Under the pieces are notes generated by a model. It searched no databases and had not been told where the DNA came from. It saw nothing but the letters and a program-made list of their open reading frames with translations. Below are positions 53,787 through 62,663 of a stretch of DNA of 64,000 nt, one piece after another. The translations under genes and the position numbers were made by a program. The stretch is from JABDBE01 sp049585795. Its GTDB lineage: Bacteria; Acidobacteriota; Terriglobia; Terriglobales; Acidobacteriaceae. Within the stretch, counting starts at the first letter, position 1. Every line of letters starts with the position of its first letter. The stretch lies in assembly GCA_049585795.1 (NCBI GenBank), contig JBAVAQ010000007.1, positions 310,001 through 374,000 on the forward strand. The letters run 5' to 3'.

Positions 53787-55331
53787 CTATTCCTTTACGT
53801 CCTCGACGTTGGAGGCTTTCTCCGGCCTAAGCAGCGGAAACAGGATTACATCGCGAATGGTGTGGGAATCGGTCAAGAGCATGGCCAACCGGTCTACGCC
53901 TACACCACAGCCCCCGGCCGGGGGCATGCCGTACGACAGCGCGCGAATGTAGTCTTCATCCATCTGGTGCGCTTCTTCGTCGCCGCGTTCGCGTTCTTTG
54001 AGTTGCTGCTCGAAACGCCGGCGCTGGTCCTCGGGATCGTTGAGTTCGCTGAAGCCGTTGCCAATCTCCATTTTCCCGGCGAAAATCTCCCAGCGCTCCG
54101 TCCAGTCGGGTTCGTCTGCTTTTTGCTTCGAGAGAGGCGAGACGACGGTAGGGAACTCGTAGATGATGGTCGGCTGGATCAAGTGTTCTTCAGCCGCTAC
54201 GTCAAACAAGTTTGCGATCGTCTTCCCGACCGGCTCATTCGGATCGTAAGCGACGTGGGCGTGCGCGGGGTTGAAGCGCTCCACTAGCGCTTTCACCGAA
54301 TCATGAGAGCTGAAGTCTGAAATCTCCGGTTTCGCCCCCGCGGCTTCCGGCCAGTAATGAATGATCGCTTCGCGCATCGTCATGCGCCGCCAATTCGATC
54401 CAGCCCAGTCGATCTCGTACTCACCCCACTTGGATTTGGTCGTGCCGTTGACATCAACGGCAGCTTGCTCGATCAGTTGTTGGGTGAGATCCATGATCCC
54501 GCGGTAGTCGGTATAGGCCTGATAGAACTCGAGCATGGTGAACTCGGGATTCCATCGCCATCCCAGACCTTCGTTGCGGAAGTTGCGGTTGATTTCGTAC
54601 ACCCGGTCGAAGCCGCCGACGGTCAACCGCTTCAGATAAAGCTCGGGAGCGATGCGCAGATACAAATCCATGTCGAGCGTGTTGTGGTGTGTGACAAATG
54701 GCTTGGCGACTGCACCGCCAGCGATCGGCTGCATCATGGGAGTTTCGACTTCGATGAAGCCATGCGCGTCAAGAAAGCGCCGCATGGATTGCACCAGCTT
54801 GCTGCGCTTGAGAAAAACCTCGCGCACCTCTGGGTTCATGACCAGGTCGACGTAACGCTGCCGGTATCGCAACTCGACATCGGTAAGGCCGTGCCATTTC
54901 TCCGGTAGGGGCAGCAGGTCTTTGGATAAGAAAGTAATCTCCTCGACGTGAACGCTGAGTTCGCCGGTGCGAGTGCGGAATAAATATCCGCTGACGCCGA
55001 TGTGGTCTCCGAGGTCGAGCAATTTGTAAAGTTCGAAACCTTTTTCGCCGACGGCATCCTTTTTGACATAGATCTGCAGTTTCTGTCCGCCTTGCTGCAG
55101 ATGCGCAAACCCGGCTTTGCCCATCAACCGAATGGCCATGATGCGGCCGGCCACGCGCACGTTGACTCGCGATTGATCGAGTTCTTCAGCCGACTTTTGC
55201 GAGTACTCGGAGAGAATCACGGGAATCGTGTGGGTGAATTCATATCTGGTCGGATAGGCGCGCTGCCCTAGCGCTTCAATCTGTTTCAGCTTTTCGCGCC
55301 GCATTTCGTAAATCTTCTCGTCGAGTGCCAA
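53787..55331 (-). CDS. lysS: Lysyl-tRNA synthetase, class II
   Basis: 514 aa. The N-terminal OB-fold anticodon-binding domain (~50-170: VRVAGRIMAIRLMGKAGFAH) is followed by the class II catalytic core. TPMMQPIAGGAVAKPF and LYLRIAPELYLKRL are core segments, RNFRNEG is motif 2, and GCGVGVDRLAMLL is motif 3. It charges tRNA-Lys with lysine using ATP in the cytoplasm. The start appears to be TTG 55331 (revcomp CCCATTGGC) with AAGGAA a few nt upstream. A housekeeping gene; divergent from the nuo operon. Confidence 0.95.
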   Translation of the reverse strand: MALDEKIYEMRREKLKQIEALGQRAYPTRYEFTHTIPVILSEYSQKSAEELDQSRVNVRVAGRIMAIRLMGKAGFAHLQQGGQKLQIYVKKDAVGEKGFELYKLLDLGDHIGVSGYLFRTRTGELSVHVEEITFLSKDLLPLPEKWHGLTDVELRYRQRYVDLVMNPEVREVFLKRSKLVQSMRRFLDAHGFIEVETPMMQPIAGGAVAKPFVTHHNTLDMDLYLRIAPELYLKRLTVGGFDRVYEINRNFRNEGLGWRWNPEFTMLEFYQAYTDYRGIMDLTQQLIEQAAVDVNGTTKSKWGEYEIDWAGSNWRRMTMREAIIHYWPEAAGAKPEISDFSSHDSVKALVERFNPAHAHVAYDPNEPVGKTIANLFDVAAEEHLIQPTIIYEFPTVVSPLSKQKADEPDWTERWEIFAGKMEIGNGFSELNDPEDQRRRFEQQLKERERGDEEAHQMDEDYIRALSYGMPPAGGCGVGVDRLAMLLTDSHTIRDVILFPLLRPEKASNVEDVKE

Positions 55332-55575
55332 TGGGTTCCTTTGATCCGCGAAGATGAAGACACGATTATAAACAAGGTTGTGCCTGGGCCTTTTGGTCCT
55401 GATTCAAGAAAATCTTAAAACGCTGAGATCGCCAAGAAATGCTGCAGAGTGCGCGGAGACCAGCCACGTCACTTGACAGGAATCTGTTTTGTGACCGGAG
55501 TCCTTGAAGCCTGGGCCTCTCGGCGGTACTATAAACTGCTTTAACATTTTCAATCGCACCAGGAAGCCGAGGCCG
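55332..55575. promoter_or_regulatory. Divergent promoter region of lysS and the nuo operon
   Basis: 244 nt. TTGAAG (55504-55509) and TATAAA (55530-55535) are oriented toward nuoA but with 20-nt spacing, longer than ideal. TTGACA at 55473-55478 has no partner at 17 nt. I see no clear lysS-side promoter. The region is a promoter by position; the exact sites are uncertain. Confidence 0.4.
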
Positions 55576-55932
55576 ATGCCGCAAAATTACGTTCCCATCT
55601 TCATCTTCGTCGCGGTAGTGGCAGTGTTGATCCCGATCACCCTGCTGGTCGCCAAACTGATTCGGCCCGAGAATCCGAATCGAACGAAATTGATGCCCTA
55701 CGAATGCGGCATCGATCCCATCGACAGCGCCCGAGGACGCTACACTGTTCGCTATTACATTATCGCCATCCTGTTCGTGGTTTTCGACGTGGAGACCATC
55801 TTCTTGTTTCCGTGGGCGGTGAAGTTCAAAGCGCTGGGAACCTTCGGGTTGGTAGAGATGCTCATCTTCCTCGGGATCCTGATCGTCGGCTACATCTGGA
55901 TTTGGGGCAAGGGCGCGCTGGAGTGGGTGTAG
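55576..55932 (+). CDS. nuoA: NADH-quinone oxidoreductase subunit A
   Basis: 118 aa from ATG 55576, preferred over an in-frame TTG at 55504 because AGGAAG and GAGG lie just upstream and NuoA proteins begin here. Three TM helices (NYVPIFIFVAVVAVLIPITLL; YYIIAILFVVFDVETIFLF; LVEMLIFLGILIVGYIWIW). The loop YECGIDPIDSARGRY holds the conserved Cys near the quinone-access region. Part of the membrane arm of complex I. The next expected gene, nuoB, is not downstream. Confidence 0.95.
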   Translation: MPQNYVPIFIFVAVVAVLIPITLLVAKLIRPENPNRTKLMPYECGIDPIDSARGRYTVRYYIIAILFVVFDVETIFLFPWAVKFKALGTFGLVEMLIFLGILIVGYIWIWGKGALEWV

Positions 55933-55936
55933 GGCA

Positions 55937-55964
55937 GCACTCAGCAATTAGCACTCAGCAATCA
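55937..55964 (+). repeat. 14-nt tandem repeat after nuoA
   Basis: GCACTCAGCAATTA (55937-55950) is followed directly by GCACTCAGCAATCA (55951-55964), one mismatch. Such short repeats are common between Acidobacterial genes; function unknown. Confidence 0.7.
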
Positions 55965-56009
55965 GCCAAGAAAGATTCATCCGAGTAATGCAAAACCGCC
56001 GACCATCTT

Positions 56010-56327
56010 ATGCCTGACGCGACCGAAGGTGAAACTTTTATCGCCAGCCGCTGGACCAAAGGGAACTTGTTCTTCCCCATCCGCATTGTGGTGAATGCTC
56101 TGCACGTGATCAAGGTGAAGCCGCGACTTTTCGGCCGTAGCGAGGAAAGCATCGCCATTGCACAAGTCGCGTCGGTACAAATTTCCACTGGAATCGTGTG
56201 GTCGACCATCCGCATCGACTCGTCGGGCGGAACCAACCCGATCACCAGCCGCGGGCACCGCAAGGGCGATGCGGAGCGGATTCGCGACCTGATCGAGTCC
56301 TATCAGGCCGCAACTCGGCGGACGTGA
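56010..56327 (+). CDS. Small PH-domain-like protein in the nuoA-nuoC gap
   Basis: 105 aa. The pattern SRWTKGNLFFPIRIVVNALHV followed by KVKPRLFGRSEESIAIAQVASVQI and DAERIRDLIESY resembles bacterial PH-like (bPH_2) domains. Such a domain begins with an ATTA-type strand and ends in an amphipathic helix. Soluble, no TM helix. ATG 56010 has no strong RBS. It occupies the position where nuoB stands in the usual nuoABCD order. Relation to complex I is unknown; assembly or membrane-related roles are possible but not shown. Moderate confidence that it is a real gene, because its reading frame is clean and protein-like. Confidence 0.65.
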   Translation: MPDATEGETFIASRWTKGNLFFPIRIVVNALHVIKVKPRLFGRSEESIAIAQVASVQISTGIVWSTIRIDSSGGTNPITSRGHRKGDAERIRDLIESYQAATRRT

Positions 56328-56439
56328 AGCGGCACGGCAGCATGAAGTGACGCATGTCGTTGACACGGTATCCGCAAGCTGTTAGAAGTTAACGTTCTCC
56401 AAACCTGTTCCTGCGCCGGAGGTCTGTGCCCTCGTAGCT

Positions 56440-57039
56440 ATGCCCGAGGAAACCAAATCGCCCACTCCGCCGAGCGGCGAGAAGAAACCGGCCGCCGGTC
56501 ATGCGCCATCGCCTCCGGCCAAGCCTGCCGGCCCAGCCCCGATTCCGTGGGATTCCCCGATGGTCGCCCGGTTCAAGGATCAATACGGCTCCGGCATTCG
56601 CGAAGCGAACGCTTACCTCGGCCAGAACTACATGGTGGTGGAAACTTCGATTATTTCGGAAGTGTTGCAGATTCTGCGCGACCGCGAGCAATTCGACTAC
56701 TGCGTCGACATCACCGTCGTACACTATCCCGAGCGGGAAAGACAGTTCGATGTGCTCTGGATTCTCTACTCTTTTTCTAAGAATGAGCGCATCCGCGTCA
56801 AAGTCATGATCGCGGACGGCGAAAGCGTCCCCAGCGCGGTCTCGGTATGGGCGACCGCCAACTGGCTGGAGCGTGAAGTCTACGACATGTTTGGGATTCG
56901 CTTCGATGGGCATCCGGATTTGAAACGCATCCTGCTGCCTGATGGCTGGAATGGCCATCCGCTTCGCAAAGACTACGGCATTATTCAACAGGATCAGGAA
57001 TGGGTGCAGGCCAACCTGGGGATCGAGAGCGGCCAATAA
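56440..57039 (+). CDS. nuoC: NADH-quinone oxidoreductase subunit C
   Basis: 199 aa. A Pro/Ala-rich N-terminal tail (~40 aa) precedes the NuoC domain. Family segments: YMVVETSIISEVLQILRD, FDYCVDITVVHYPER and VPSAVSVWATANWLEREVYDMFG (the NuoC signature), then RILLPDGWNGHPLRKDY. NuoC is a peripheral subunit of the Q-module without cofactors. ATG 56440. NuoC and NuoD are separate here, not fused as in E. coli. Confidence 0.95.
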   Translation: MPEETKSPTPPSGEKKPAAGHAPSPPAKPAGPAPIPWDSPMVARFKDQYGSGIREANAYLGQNYMVVETSIISEVLQILRDREQFDYCVDITVVHYPERERQFDVLWILYSFSKNERIRVKVMIADGESVPSAVSVWATANWLEREVYDMFGIRFDGHPDLKRILLPDGWNGHPLRKDYGIIQQDQEWVQANLGIESGQ

Positions 57040-57041
57040 TC

Positions 57042-58241
57042 ATGACCGACCGCACCATGACTGATCCCAAGCCGGCCGAGTCGAAGACAGACGAAGCTAC
57101 GAAATATCTTTCTCACCTGGAACTCGGTGAACCCGACAAAACTTTTCTCGATAGCAACGAACTCGTCATCAACATGGGCCCACAGCATCCGGCGACCCAC
57201 GGAGTGCTGCGCGTAATTCTCAAGCTTGACGGAGAGAAAGTTCTGGGCACGGAGTGTGTGATCGGCTATCTCCATCGCGGTGTGGAGAAGATTGCCGAGA
57301 ACCGCACCTACACCATGTTCAATCCTTACGTCGACCGCATGGATTATGTTGCCGCTGTCTCGAACGGGTTGGGCTACTGTGAAGCGGTTGAAAAGCTTCT
57401 CAACGTTGAGGCCCCGCCGCGGGCAAAGTACATTCGCGTAATCCTTACCGAACTAAACCGTCTCGCCAGCCATCAACTCTGGTTGGGGACGCACGCCCTC
57501 GATATCGGCGCCATGACGCCGCTGTTTTACACGTTTCGCGATCGGGAAGAGATTCTCAAGATCTTCGAAAAGTATTGTGGCGCCCGGCTAACCACGCATG
57601 CCTTCCGCATTGGCGGTTGCCAGTACGAAACCTACGAGGGCTTCGAGCGCGACGTGATCAAGTTTCTCGATTTCGTCCCTCCGAAAATCGACGAATACGA
57701 AGAACTGCTGACTGGCAATCGCATCTGGCTGGAAAGAACCAAGAACGTCGGCGTTATATCACGGGCAGATGCAATCGCTCTCGGCGTCACCGGCCCGGTT
57801 CTACGAGCCAGTGGCGTGAAATGGGATCTCCGCAAAGCCCAACCCTACGCGGCATACTCCGACTTCGACTTCGAAATTCCCATCGGCACGAATGGTGACA
57901 CCTACGACCGGTACACGGTGCGCATGGAGGAGATGCGGCAGTCGCTGCGCATTATCCGGCAGGCGGTCGAGAAGATTCCGGAAGGCCCGATCATGGCGAA
58001 AGTCCCGAAGGTGATGAAGCCGCCGGTCGGCGAAGTCTACCACTCGATCGAAGCGCCCAAGGGGGAACTGGGATACTTCATTGTGAGCGACGGATCGACG
58101 CAGCCCTATCGCGTGCGGGTAAGGCCGCCATCGTTCGTGAACCTGCAGGCTCTCGACATTATGGTTCGCGGAGCGCTCGTCGCGGACGTGATCGCGGTAA
58201 TCGGCACGCTCGACATTGTGCTGGGCGAGGTGGATCGCTGA
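57042..58241 (+). CDS. nuoD: NADH-quinone oxidoreductase subunit D
   Basis: 399 aa from ATG 57042, 2 nt after the nuoC stop. MGPQHPATHGVLRVI is the quinone-site His/loop. GYLHRGVEKIAENRTY, EAPKGELGYFIVSDG and RVRPPSFVNLQALD are further family marks. NuoD is the 49-kDa subunit that with NuoB forms the quinone chamber. It has no cofactor itself. Overlaps nuoH by one base (TGATG). The RBS is weak, so coupling to nuoC is likely. Confidence 0.97.
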   Translation: MTDRTMTDPKPAESKTDEATKYLSHLELGEPDKTFLDSNELVINMGPQHPATHGVLRVILKLDGEKVLGTECVIGYLHRGVEKIAENRTYTMFNPYVDRMDYVAAVSNGLGYCEAVEKLLNVEAPPRAKYIRVILTELNRLASHQLWLGTHALDIGAMTPLFYTFRDREEILKIFEKYCGARLTTHAFRIGGCQYETYEGFERDVIKFLDFVPPKIDEYEELLTGNRIWLERTKNVGVISRADAIALGVTGPVLRASGVKWDLRKAQPYAAYSDFDFEIPIGTNGDTYDRYTVRMEEMRQSLRIIRQAVEKIPEGPIMAKVPKVMKPPVGEVYHSIEAPKGELGYFIVSDGSTQPYRVRVRPPSFVNLQALDIMVRGALVADVIAVIGTLDIVLGEVDR

Positions 58242-59521
58242 TGCTCGACTACATCACCTCTTATCTCGGCAGCAACACCACGCCCGGGCAGGCGGGCAAT
58301 ATGTTTTGGGTTCTGGTTTATATCCTGGTGGTTTTTGGTGGAATTTCGGTTGCGGTTATGGCGATGAATTGGCTGGAGCGAAAAGCTCTGGCGCATTTTC
58401 AGATTCGCCTCGGCCCCATGCGCGTCGGCCCTCACGGCCTGCTGCAGCCCATTGCTGACGCGATCAAGCTGATGACCAAAGAAGACATCATCCCGGCCGA
58501 GGCCGACAAGTTTGTCTTCTGGATCGCGCCGCTGATCATTCTGTGTGCCTCATTTGCGGTTTATATTGTCATTCCGTTCGGTCCCACTCACGCAATTACT
58601 GACTTGAACATCGGGATCCTGTTCATGCTTGGTGTCTCGTCGCTCAGCGTTCTGGGAGTTGTGATGGCGGGCTGGGCATCGAATTCGCACTATCCGCTGA
58701 TTGGCGCGCTTCGCTCCAGCGCGCAGATGGTTTCTTACGAAGTTGCCATGGGTCTGGCCGTGGTTTCCGCCATTCTGATGACCAGCCTGCACGGACTCGG
58801 ACCTTATGGAGTTAGCGCTACTTCCTCGGGGACGGGCACCCTAAGCATGATTGGCATCGTGCAGGCTCAAAACGAGCAGCATGTGTGGTTCCTCTTCAAG
58901 TTCTTTCCGCTGGGATTTATTGCATTCGCTATCTTCGCCATCGCCATGGTCGCGGAGACCAATCGCGCACCATTTGATTTACCGGAAGCGGAATCGGAAT
59001 TAACCGCCGGCTTCCACACCGAATACAGCGGCTTGCGCTGGTCGCTCTTCATGCTCGGCGAGTACGCCGCGATGATCGCAGTGTCCTCGATTGCAGTAAC
59101 CCTATGGCTCGGCGGATGGTACCGGCCTTTTCCCAACACCCTGACCGGGGAGACCTGGAATTTAGTGTTCTCACTCTTTCCGGGGTTAACTTTCCTGGCC
59201 CTTGCGGCCATTGCGTTCGTCGGCGTTCGCCGCATGCCGAAACACCCCTACTTCCGGGTGCAGACCATCGGCTTGGCTGGATTCGGCGCAGTGCTCGGTG
59301 TGATCGGCCTGATTCTGTTTGCTCCCCCGGTGCGTGACCGCATCCAGGACATTTTCTGGTTCATCGCGAAGGTTGCCGGCTTCATGTATCTGTACATCTG
59401 GTATCGCGCGACGTTTCCGCGCTACCGCTTTGATCAACTCATGAAAGTGGGATGGAAGGTGCTTTTGCCGATCGGAATCGGCGTACTCATTCTAACGGCC
59501 ATTTTGGGAGTAGCGCTCTAA
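58241..59521 (+). CDS. nuoH: NADH-quinone oxidoreductase subunit H
   Basis: 426 aa membrane subunit with about 8-9 TM helices. Conserved parts: AMNWLERKALAHFQIRLGP, LQPIADAIKLMTKED and MVAETNRAPFDLPEAESEL, which is near the quinone tunnel. It connects the peripheral Q-module with the antiporter-like pumps. The sequence is longer than E. coli NuoH (325 aa). The loop around residues 185-205 (TSSGTGTLSMIG) may account for part of the difference. nuoI, usually next, is absent: nuoJ begins 2 nt after this stop. Confidence 0.96.
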   Translation: MLDYITSYLGSNTTPGQAGNMFWVLVYILVVFGGISVAVMAMNWLERKALAHFQIRLGPMRVGPHGLLQPIADAIKLMTKEDIIPAEADKFVFWIAPLIILCASFAVYIVIPFGPTHAITDLNIGILFMLGVSSLSVLGVVMAGWASNSHYPLIGALRSSAQMVSYEVAMGLAVVSAILMTSLHGLGPYGVSATSSGTGTLSMIGIVQAQNEQHVWFLFKFFPLGFIAFAIFAIAMVAETNRAPFDLPEAESELTAGFHTEYSGLRWSLFMLGEYAAMIAVSSIAVTLWLGGWYRPFPNTLTGETWNLVFSLFPGLTFLALAAIAFVGVRRMPKHPYFRVQTIGLAGFGAVLGVIGLILFAPPVRDRIQDIFWFIAKVAGFMYLYIWYRATFPRYRFDQLMKVGWKVLLPIGIGVLILTAILGVAL

Positions 59522-59522
59522 C

Positions 59523-60056
59523 ATGCAGCAGGTGGTCCAACCCGGCATGCAGCCCGTTGCTACAACGTTCTTCTTTTATTTTTTGTCCGGGCTCACCTTG
59601 CTGAGTGGCGTTCTCGTCGTTACCAGAAAAAACCCGGTGCATTCCGCTCTGGCGCTGATTTTCGGTTTGCTGGCGCAAGCCGGTTTGTACTTGATGCTCT
59701 ATGCTCCCTTCGTCGCCGGTGTCCAAATTATTCTTTATGCCGGCGGCATCATGGTTCTCTTCCTGTTTGTGATCATGCTGGTGAACATCGAGCGCTCACA
59801 AAGAGAAGAGCAGTTCAATAAACAATGGCTGGTCGGTCTTCTCGCTGCCCTCGCATTGGGCGTGCTGTTCGTGGTGGTGTATGTGAAGGGCAAGAATTTG
59901 TTTCCATACCATGCCGCGCCGCCGGCTGAGAGCAGCAACACGCAGCAGATCGCCGTAATGCTTTACGGGCAGTACATGTTTGCCTTTGAGATCGCGTCGC
60001 TACTGCTGTTAGTGGCGATTATCGGCGCGGTGGTGATGGCAAAGAAAAGAATTTGA
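59523..60056 (+). CDS. nuoJ: NADH-quinone oxidoreductase subunit J
   Basis: 177 aa with five TM helices, opening ATTFFFYFLSGLTLLSGVLVV. It contains the conserved AGGIMVLFLFVIMLVN segment (YAGGI), the helix with the pi-bulge seen in complex I. A hydrophilic loop (RSQREEQFNKQ) follows. Membrane-arm subunit. ATG 59523 starts 2 nt after nuoH. Confidence 0.93.
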   Translation: MQQVVQPGMQPVATTFFFYFLSGLTLLSGVLVVTRKNPVHSALALIFGLLAQAGLYLMLYAPFVAGVQIILYAGGIMVLFLFVIMLVNIERSQREEQFNKQWLVGLLAALALGVLFVVVYVKGKNLFPYHAAPPAESSNTQQIAVMLYGQYMFAFEIASLLLLVAIIGAVVMAKKRI

Positions 60057-60068
60057 GAAACAGCTTCT

Positions 60069-60106
60069 AGCTTCTGGTGGTAGCTACTAGCTAGAGGCCA
60101 GAAGCT
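60069..60106. repeat. Intergenic hairpin between nuoJ and nuoK
   Basis: AGCTTCTGG (60069-60077) pairs perfectly with CCAGAAGCT (60098-60106) around a 20-nt loop that itself contains TAGCTACTAGCTA. No T run follows. It may tune relative expression inside the operon, or be a dispersed palindrome. Confidence 0.65.
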
Positions 60107-60124
60107 GGCAGCTAGACGCTCTTT

Positions 60125-60430
60125 ATGGCTCCAATTGGCACTCTTCATTATCTTGTGGTGGCGGCCGCCCTCTTCATCCTGGGCGTGATCGGCGTGCTGA
60201 CTCGCCGCAACGTGGTCATCATTCTGATGTCGATCGAACTGATTCTGAACGCAGTCAACCTGAACCTGGTGGCGTTTTCTCGGTTGTGGGGATTGCATGG
60301 ACAAGTATTTGCGATTTTCGTGATCACGGACGCAGCCGCGGAAGCGGCGGTGGGCCTGGGAATTTTGATTGCCTTCTTCCGCAACAAAGAAACAGTGAAC
60401 GTGGATGAAGTGGATTTACTGAAATGGTAG
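60125..60430 (+). CDS. nuoK: NADH-quinone oxidoreductase subunit K
   Basis: 101 aa with three TM helices. IILMSIELILNAVNLNLVAF carries the conserved glutamate of helix 2, and VITDAAAEAAVGLGILIAFF carries the second conserved glutamate. Both are proton-path residues. ATG 60125 in a short gap after the hairpin. Confidence 0.95.
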   Translation: MAPIGTLHYLVVAAALFILGVIGVLTRRNVVIILMSIELILNAVNLNLVAFSRLWGLHGQVFAIFVITDAAAEAAVGLGILIAFFRNKETVNVDEVDLLKW

Positions 60431-60456
60431 AAGCGCTATCGGCATGGTGCGGTAAG

Positions 60457-60485
60457 CCAACGACCGAAGACCAACGACCAACAAC
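60457..60485 (+). repeat. CCAACGACC repeats before nuoL
   Basis: CCAACGACC occurs at 60457-60465 and 60471-60479, followed by AACAAC and the nuoL ATG. No Shine-Dalgarno is visible, so this repeat replaces a normal ribosome-binding site. Repeats of this style occur between Acidobacterial genes. Confidence 0.55.
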
Positions 60486-62615
60486 ATGTTTTTCCTAGAC
60501 CACATCTGGCTCATTCCTCTCCTGCCGGCTTTCGGCGCGGCGGCGATGTTCTTCTTTGGCCGCAAGCTGCAGAAGACTACCGTCAACGCCGTCTGCGTCG
60601 GCGTCGTGGTCTTGGCGTTCTTATGTGCTTGCGGCGCGGTCTGGCAATATACGGACTACGCGCACAGCAACCCCGGCAAGCCCTACCAGACCATTGTCTA
60701 CACCTGGCTGGGAACTGACACCGGACAAATGAATTACGTAATGCGCGACGGCAGGCCCGCTTCCTTCCAGGCCGATGTGGGCTTCCTGCTCGATCCGCTG
60801 TCGAGTATTTGGCTGCTCTTTGTGACCGGAGTCGGCGCGCTCATCCACATTTATTCAACCGGATACATGGCGCATGAAAACGGATACTACCGTTTCTTCG
60901 GATATCTGAACCTGTTCATGTTTTCCATGCTGACTCTCATTCTGGCGAACAATTACGCGCTGATGTTCGTCGGCTGGGAAGGTGTGGGCCTTTGTTCCTA
61001 CCTGCTGATCGGATTCTATTTCCATCGCCACTCCGCCAGCACCGCGGCCAATAAAGCATTCATCGTCAACCGTATTGGCGACGCAGGTTTTCTGCTGGGC
61101 ATGTTCACCATCGCCTGGTACTTCGGATCGCTCCGCTTTACCGAAGTCACGCACCTCGCGCGCAGCGGGCGTTTCGGCATCGGCGATCCAATCATTACGG
61201 CTGCGACTTTGCTTTTGTTCGTCGGCGCCTGCGGAAAATCCGCACAAATCCCCCTTTACGTTTGGCTACCCGATGCCATGGAGGGTCCCACCCCGGTTTC
61301 CGCGCTGATCCACGCTGCGACCATGGTGACCGCGGGTGTATACATGGTGGCGCGGTCGAATGCGCTGTTTGTGCTCGCGCCTACGTCGATGAAGACAGTC
61401 GCGATCATCGGCGCGCTGACTGCGATTTTTGCTGCTTCGATTGGCTTGGTGCAAAACGACATCAAGCGTGTGCTCGCCTACTCAACCGTCTCGCAATTGG
61501 GATACATGTTTCTTGCTCTCGGTGTGGGCGCGTTTACCGCCGGTGTCTTCCACGTCTTTACGCACGCTTTTTTCAAAGCGCTGCTATTCCTTGGATCAGG
61601 TTCGGTTATCCATGCCATGAGCGGCGAGCAGGACATGCGCAATATGGGGGATCTCCACAAACGTATCCCCATCACGCATTGGACGATGTTCATTGCGACC
61701 TTCGCCATTGCCGGCATCCCGCCGTTTGCAGGATTTTTCTCGAAGGATGAAATTCTCTGGCAAGCGTGGTCGTCGGAAGGTGGAGCGTATCGCCTGCTCT
61801 GGTTCATCGGGTTCATCACTGCGTTGATGACCGCTTTTTATATGTTCCGGTTGATGTTCTTGACCTTTCACGGCCATCCAAGAATGAGTCACGAGGTGGA
61901 ACACCACATCCACGAATCCCCGAAGTCGATGACCGTGCCGTTAGTAATCCTTGCAATCTGTGCGGCTGGAGCGGGTTGGCTCGGGTGGCCGCATAGTCTG
62001 GGCGGTTCCGATCATTTCTCGAAGTTCCTGGATCCGGTATTTGCTCATGAGGCCAAGCTTTTCAAAGACGAAGGAGAGGTTGCTCAACTCGCCGCCGGGG
62101 AGAAAGAAGAAGAACACACAAGTCCCATCGAATACGGGCTCATGTTTCTTTCTGTAGGCGCGGCGGTGGTTGGTTGGGGCATGGCTTGGCGCGCTTATCG
62201 TGACGCCGATAAAGGTTACGTCGAACCGATTGCGGCTGCGGCTCCGCCGCTGTACAGCGCACTCTACAACAAGTTTTACGTCGACGAAGCCTACGACTAC
62301 GCTTTCACCGGTCGCCGCAAGGTGGGAGATGTGCGCCTGGGCGTAATGGGCTTGGGCGAAGCATCGTCATGGTTTGACTCGCACGTGATCGATGGCATAG
62401 TCAACGATGCAGGTTGGATCACTCGACTCATGGGAACTCTTTCCAGTTGGTTCGACAAGTGGATCATTGACGGTTTGCTGGTCAATGGTCCCGCGATCTT
62501 ATCGCGAATGCTGTCGTATCCGATGCGCTTGTTGGAGTGGGGCCTGGTGCAGTGGTATGCCCTGGTGATGGTGCTGGGGTTGGTAGGATTTGTCGCCTAT
62601 TATGCCTGGCGATAG
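60486..62615 (+). CDS. nuoL: NADH-quinone oxidoreductase subunit L
   Basis: 709 aa antiporter-like subunit. Proton_antipo_N (residues ~70-120) and Proton_antipo_M (~135-430) with NNYALMFVGWEGVGLCSYLLI (Glu and Lys-loop residues), AQIPLYVWLPDAMEGPTPVSA, FHVFTHAFFKALLFLGSG and KDEILWQAW. The C-terminal long amphipathic/lateral helix segment begins near residue 550. A hydrophilic stretch AAGEKEEEHTSP lies before it. It pumps protons as part of the membrane arm. ATG 60486. Confidence 0.97.
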   Translation: MFFLDHIWLIPLLPAFGAAAMFFFGRKLQKTTVNAVCVGVVVLAFLCACGAVWQYTDYAHSNPGKPYQTIVYTWLGTDTGQMNYVMRDGRPASFQADVGFLLDPLSSIWLLFVTGVGALIHIYSTGYMAHENGYYRFFGYLNLFMFSMLTLILANNYALMFVGWEGVGLCSYLLIGFYFHRHSASTAANKAFIVNRIGDAGFLLGMFTIAWYFGSLRFTEVTHLARSGRFGIGDPIITAATLLLFVGACGKSAQIPLYVWLPDAMEGPTPVSALIHAATMVTAGVYMVARSNALFVLAPTSMKTVAIIGALTAIFAASIGLVQNDIKRVLAYSTVSQLGYMFLALGVGAFTAGVFHVFTHAFFKALLFLGSGSVIHAMSGEQDMRNMGDLHKRIPITHWTMFIATFAIAGIPPFAGFFSKDEILWQAWSSEGGAYRLLWFIGFITALMTAFYMFRLMFLTFHGHPRMSHEVEHHIHESPKSMTVPLVILAICAAGAGWLGWPHSLGGSDHFSKFLDPVFAHEAKLFKDEGEVAQLAAGEKEEEHTSPIEYGLMFLSVGAAVVGWGMAWRAYRDADKGYVEPIAAAAPPLYSALYNKFYVDEAYDYAFTGRRKVGDVRLGVMGLGEASSWFDSHVIDGIVNDAGWITRLMGTLSSWFDKWIIDGLLVNGPAILSRMLSYPMRLLEWGLVQWYALVMVLGLVGFVAYYAWR

Positions 62616-62663
62616 AAACGACGCGGACAGGAATATCCGCGCCACACGGGTTTCGACCTAAAT

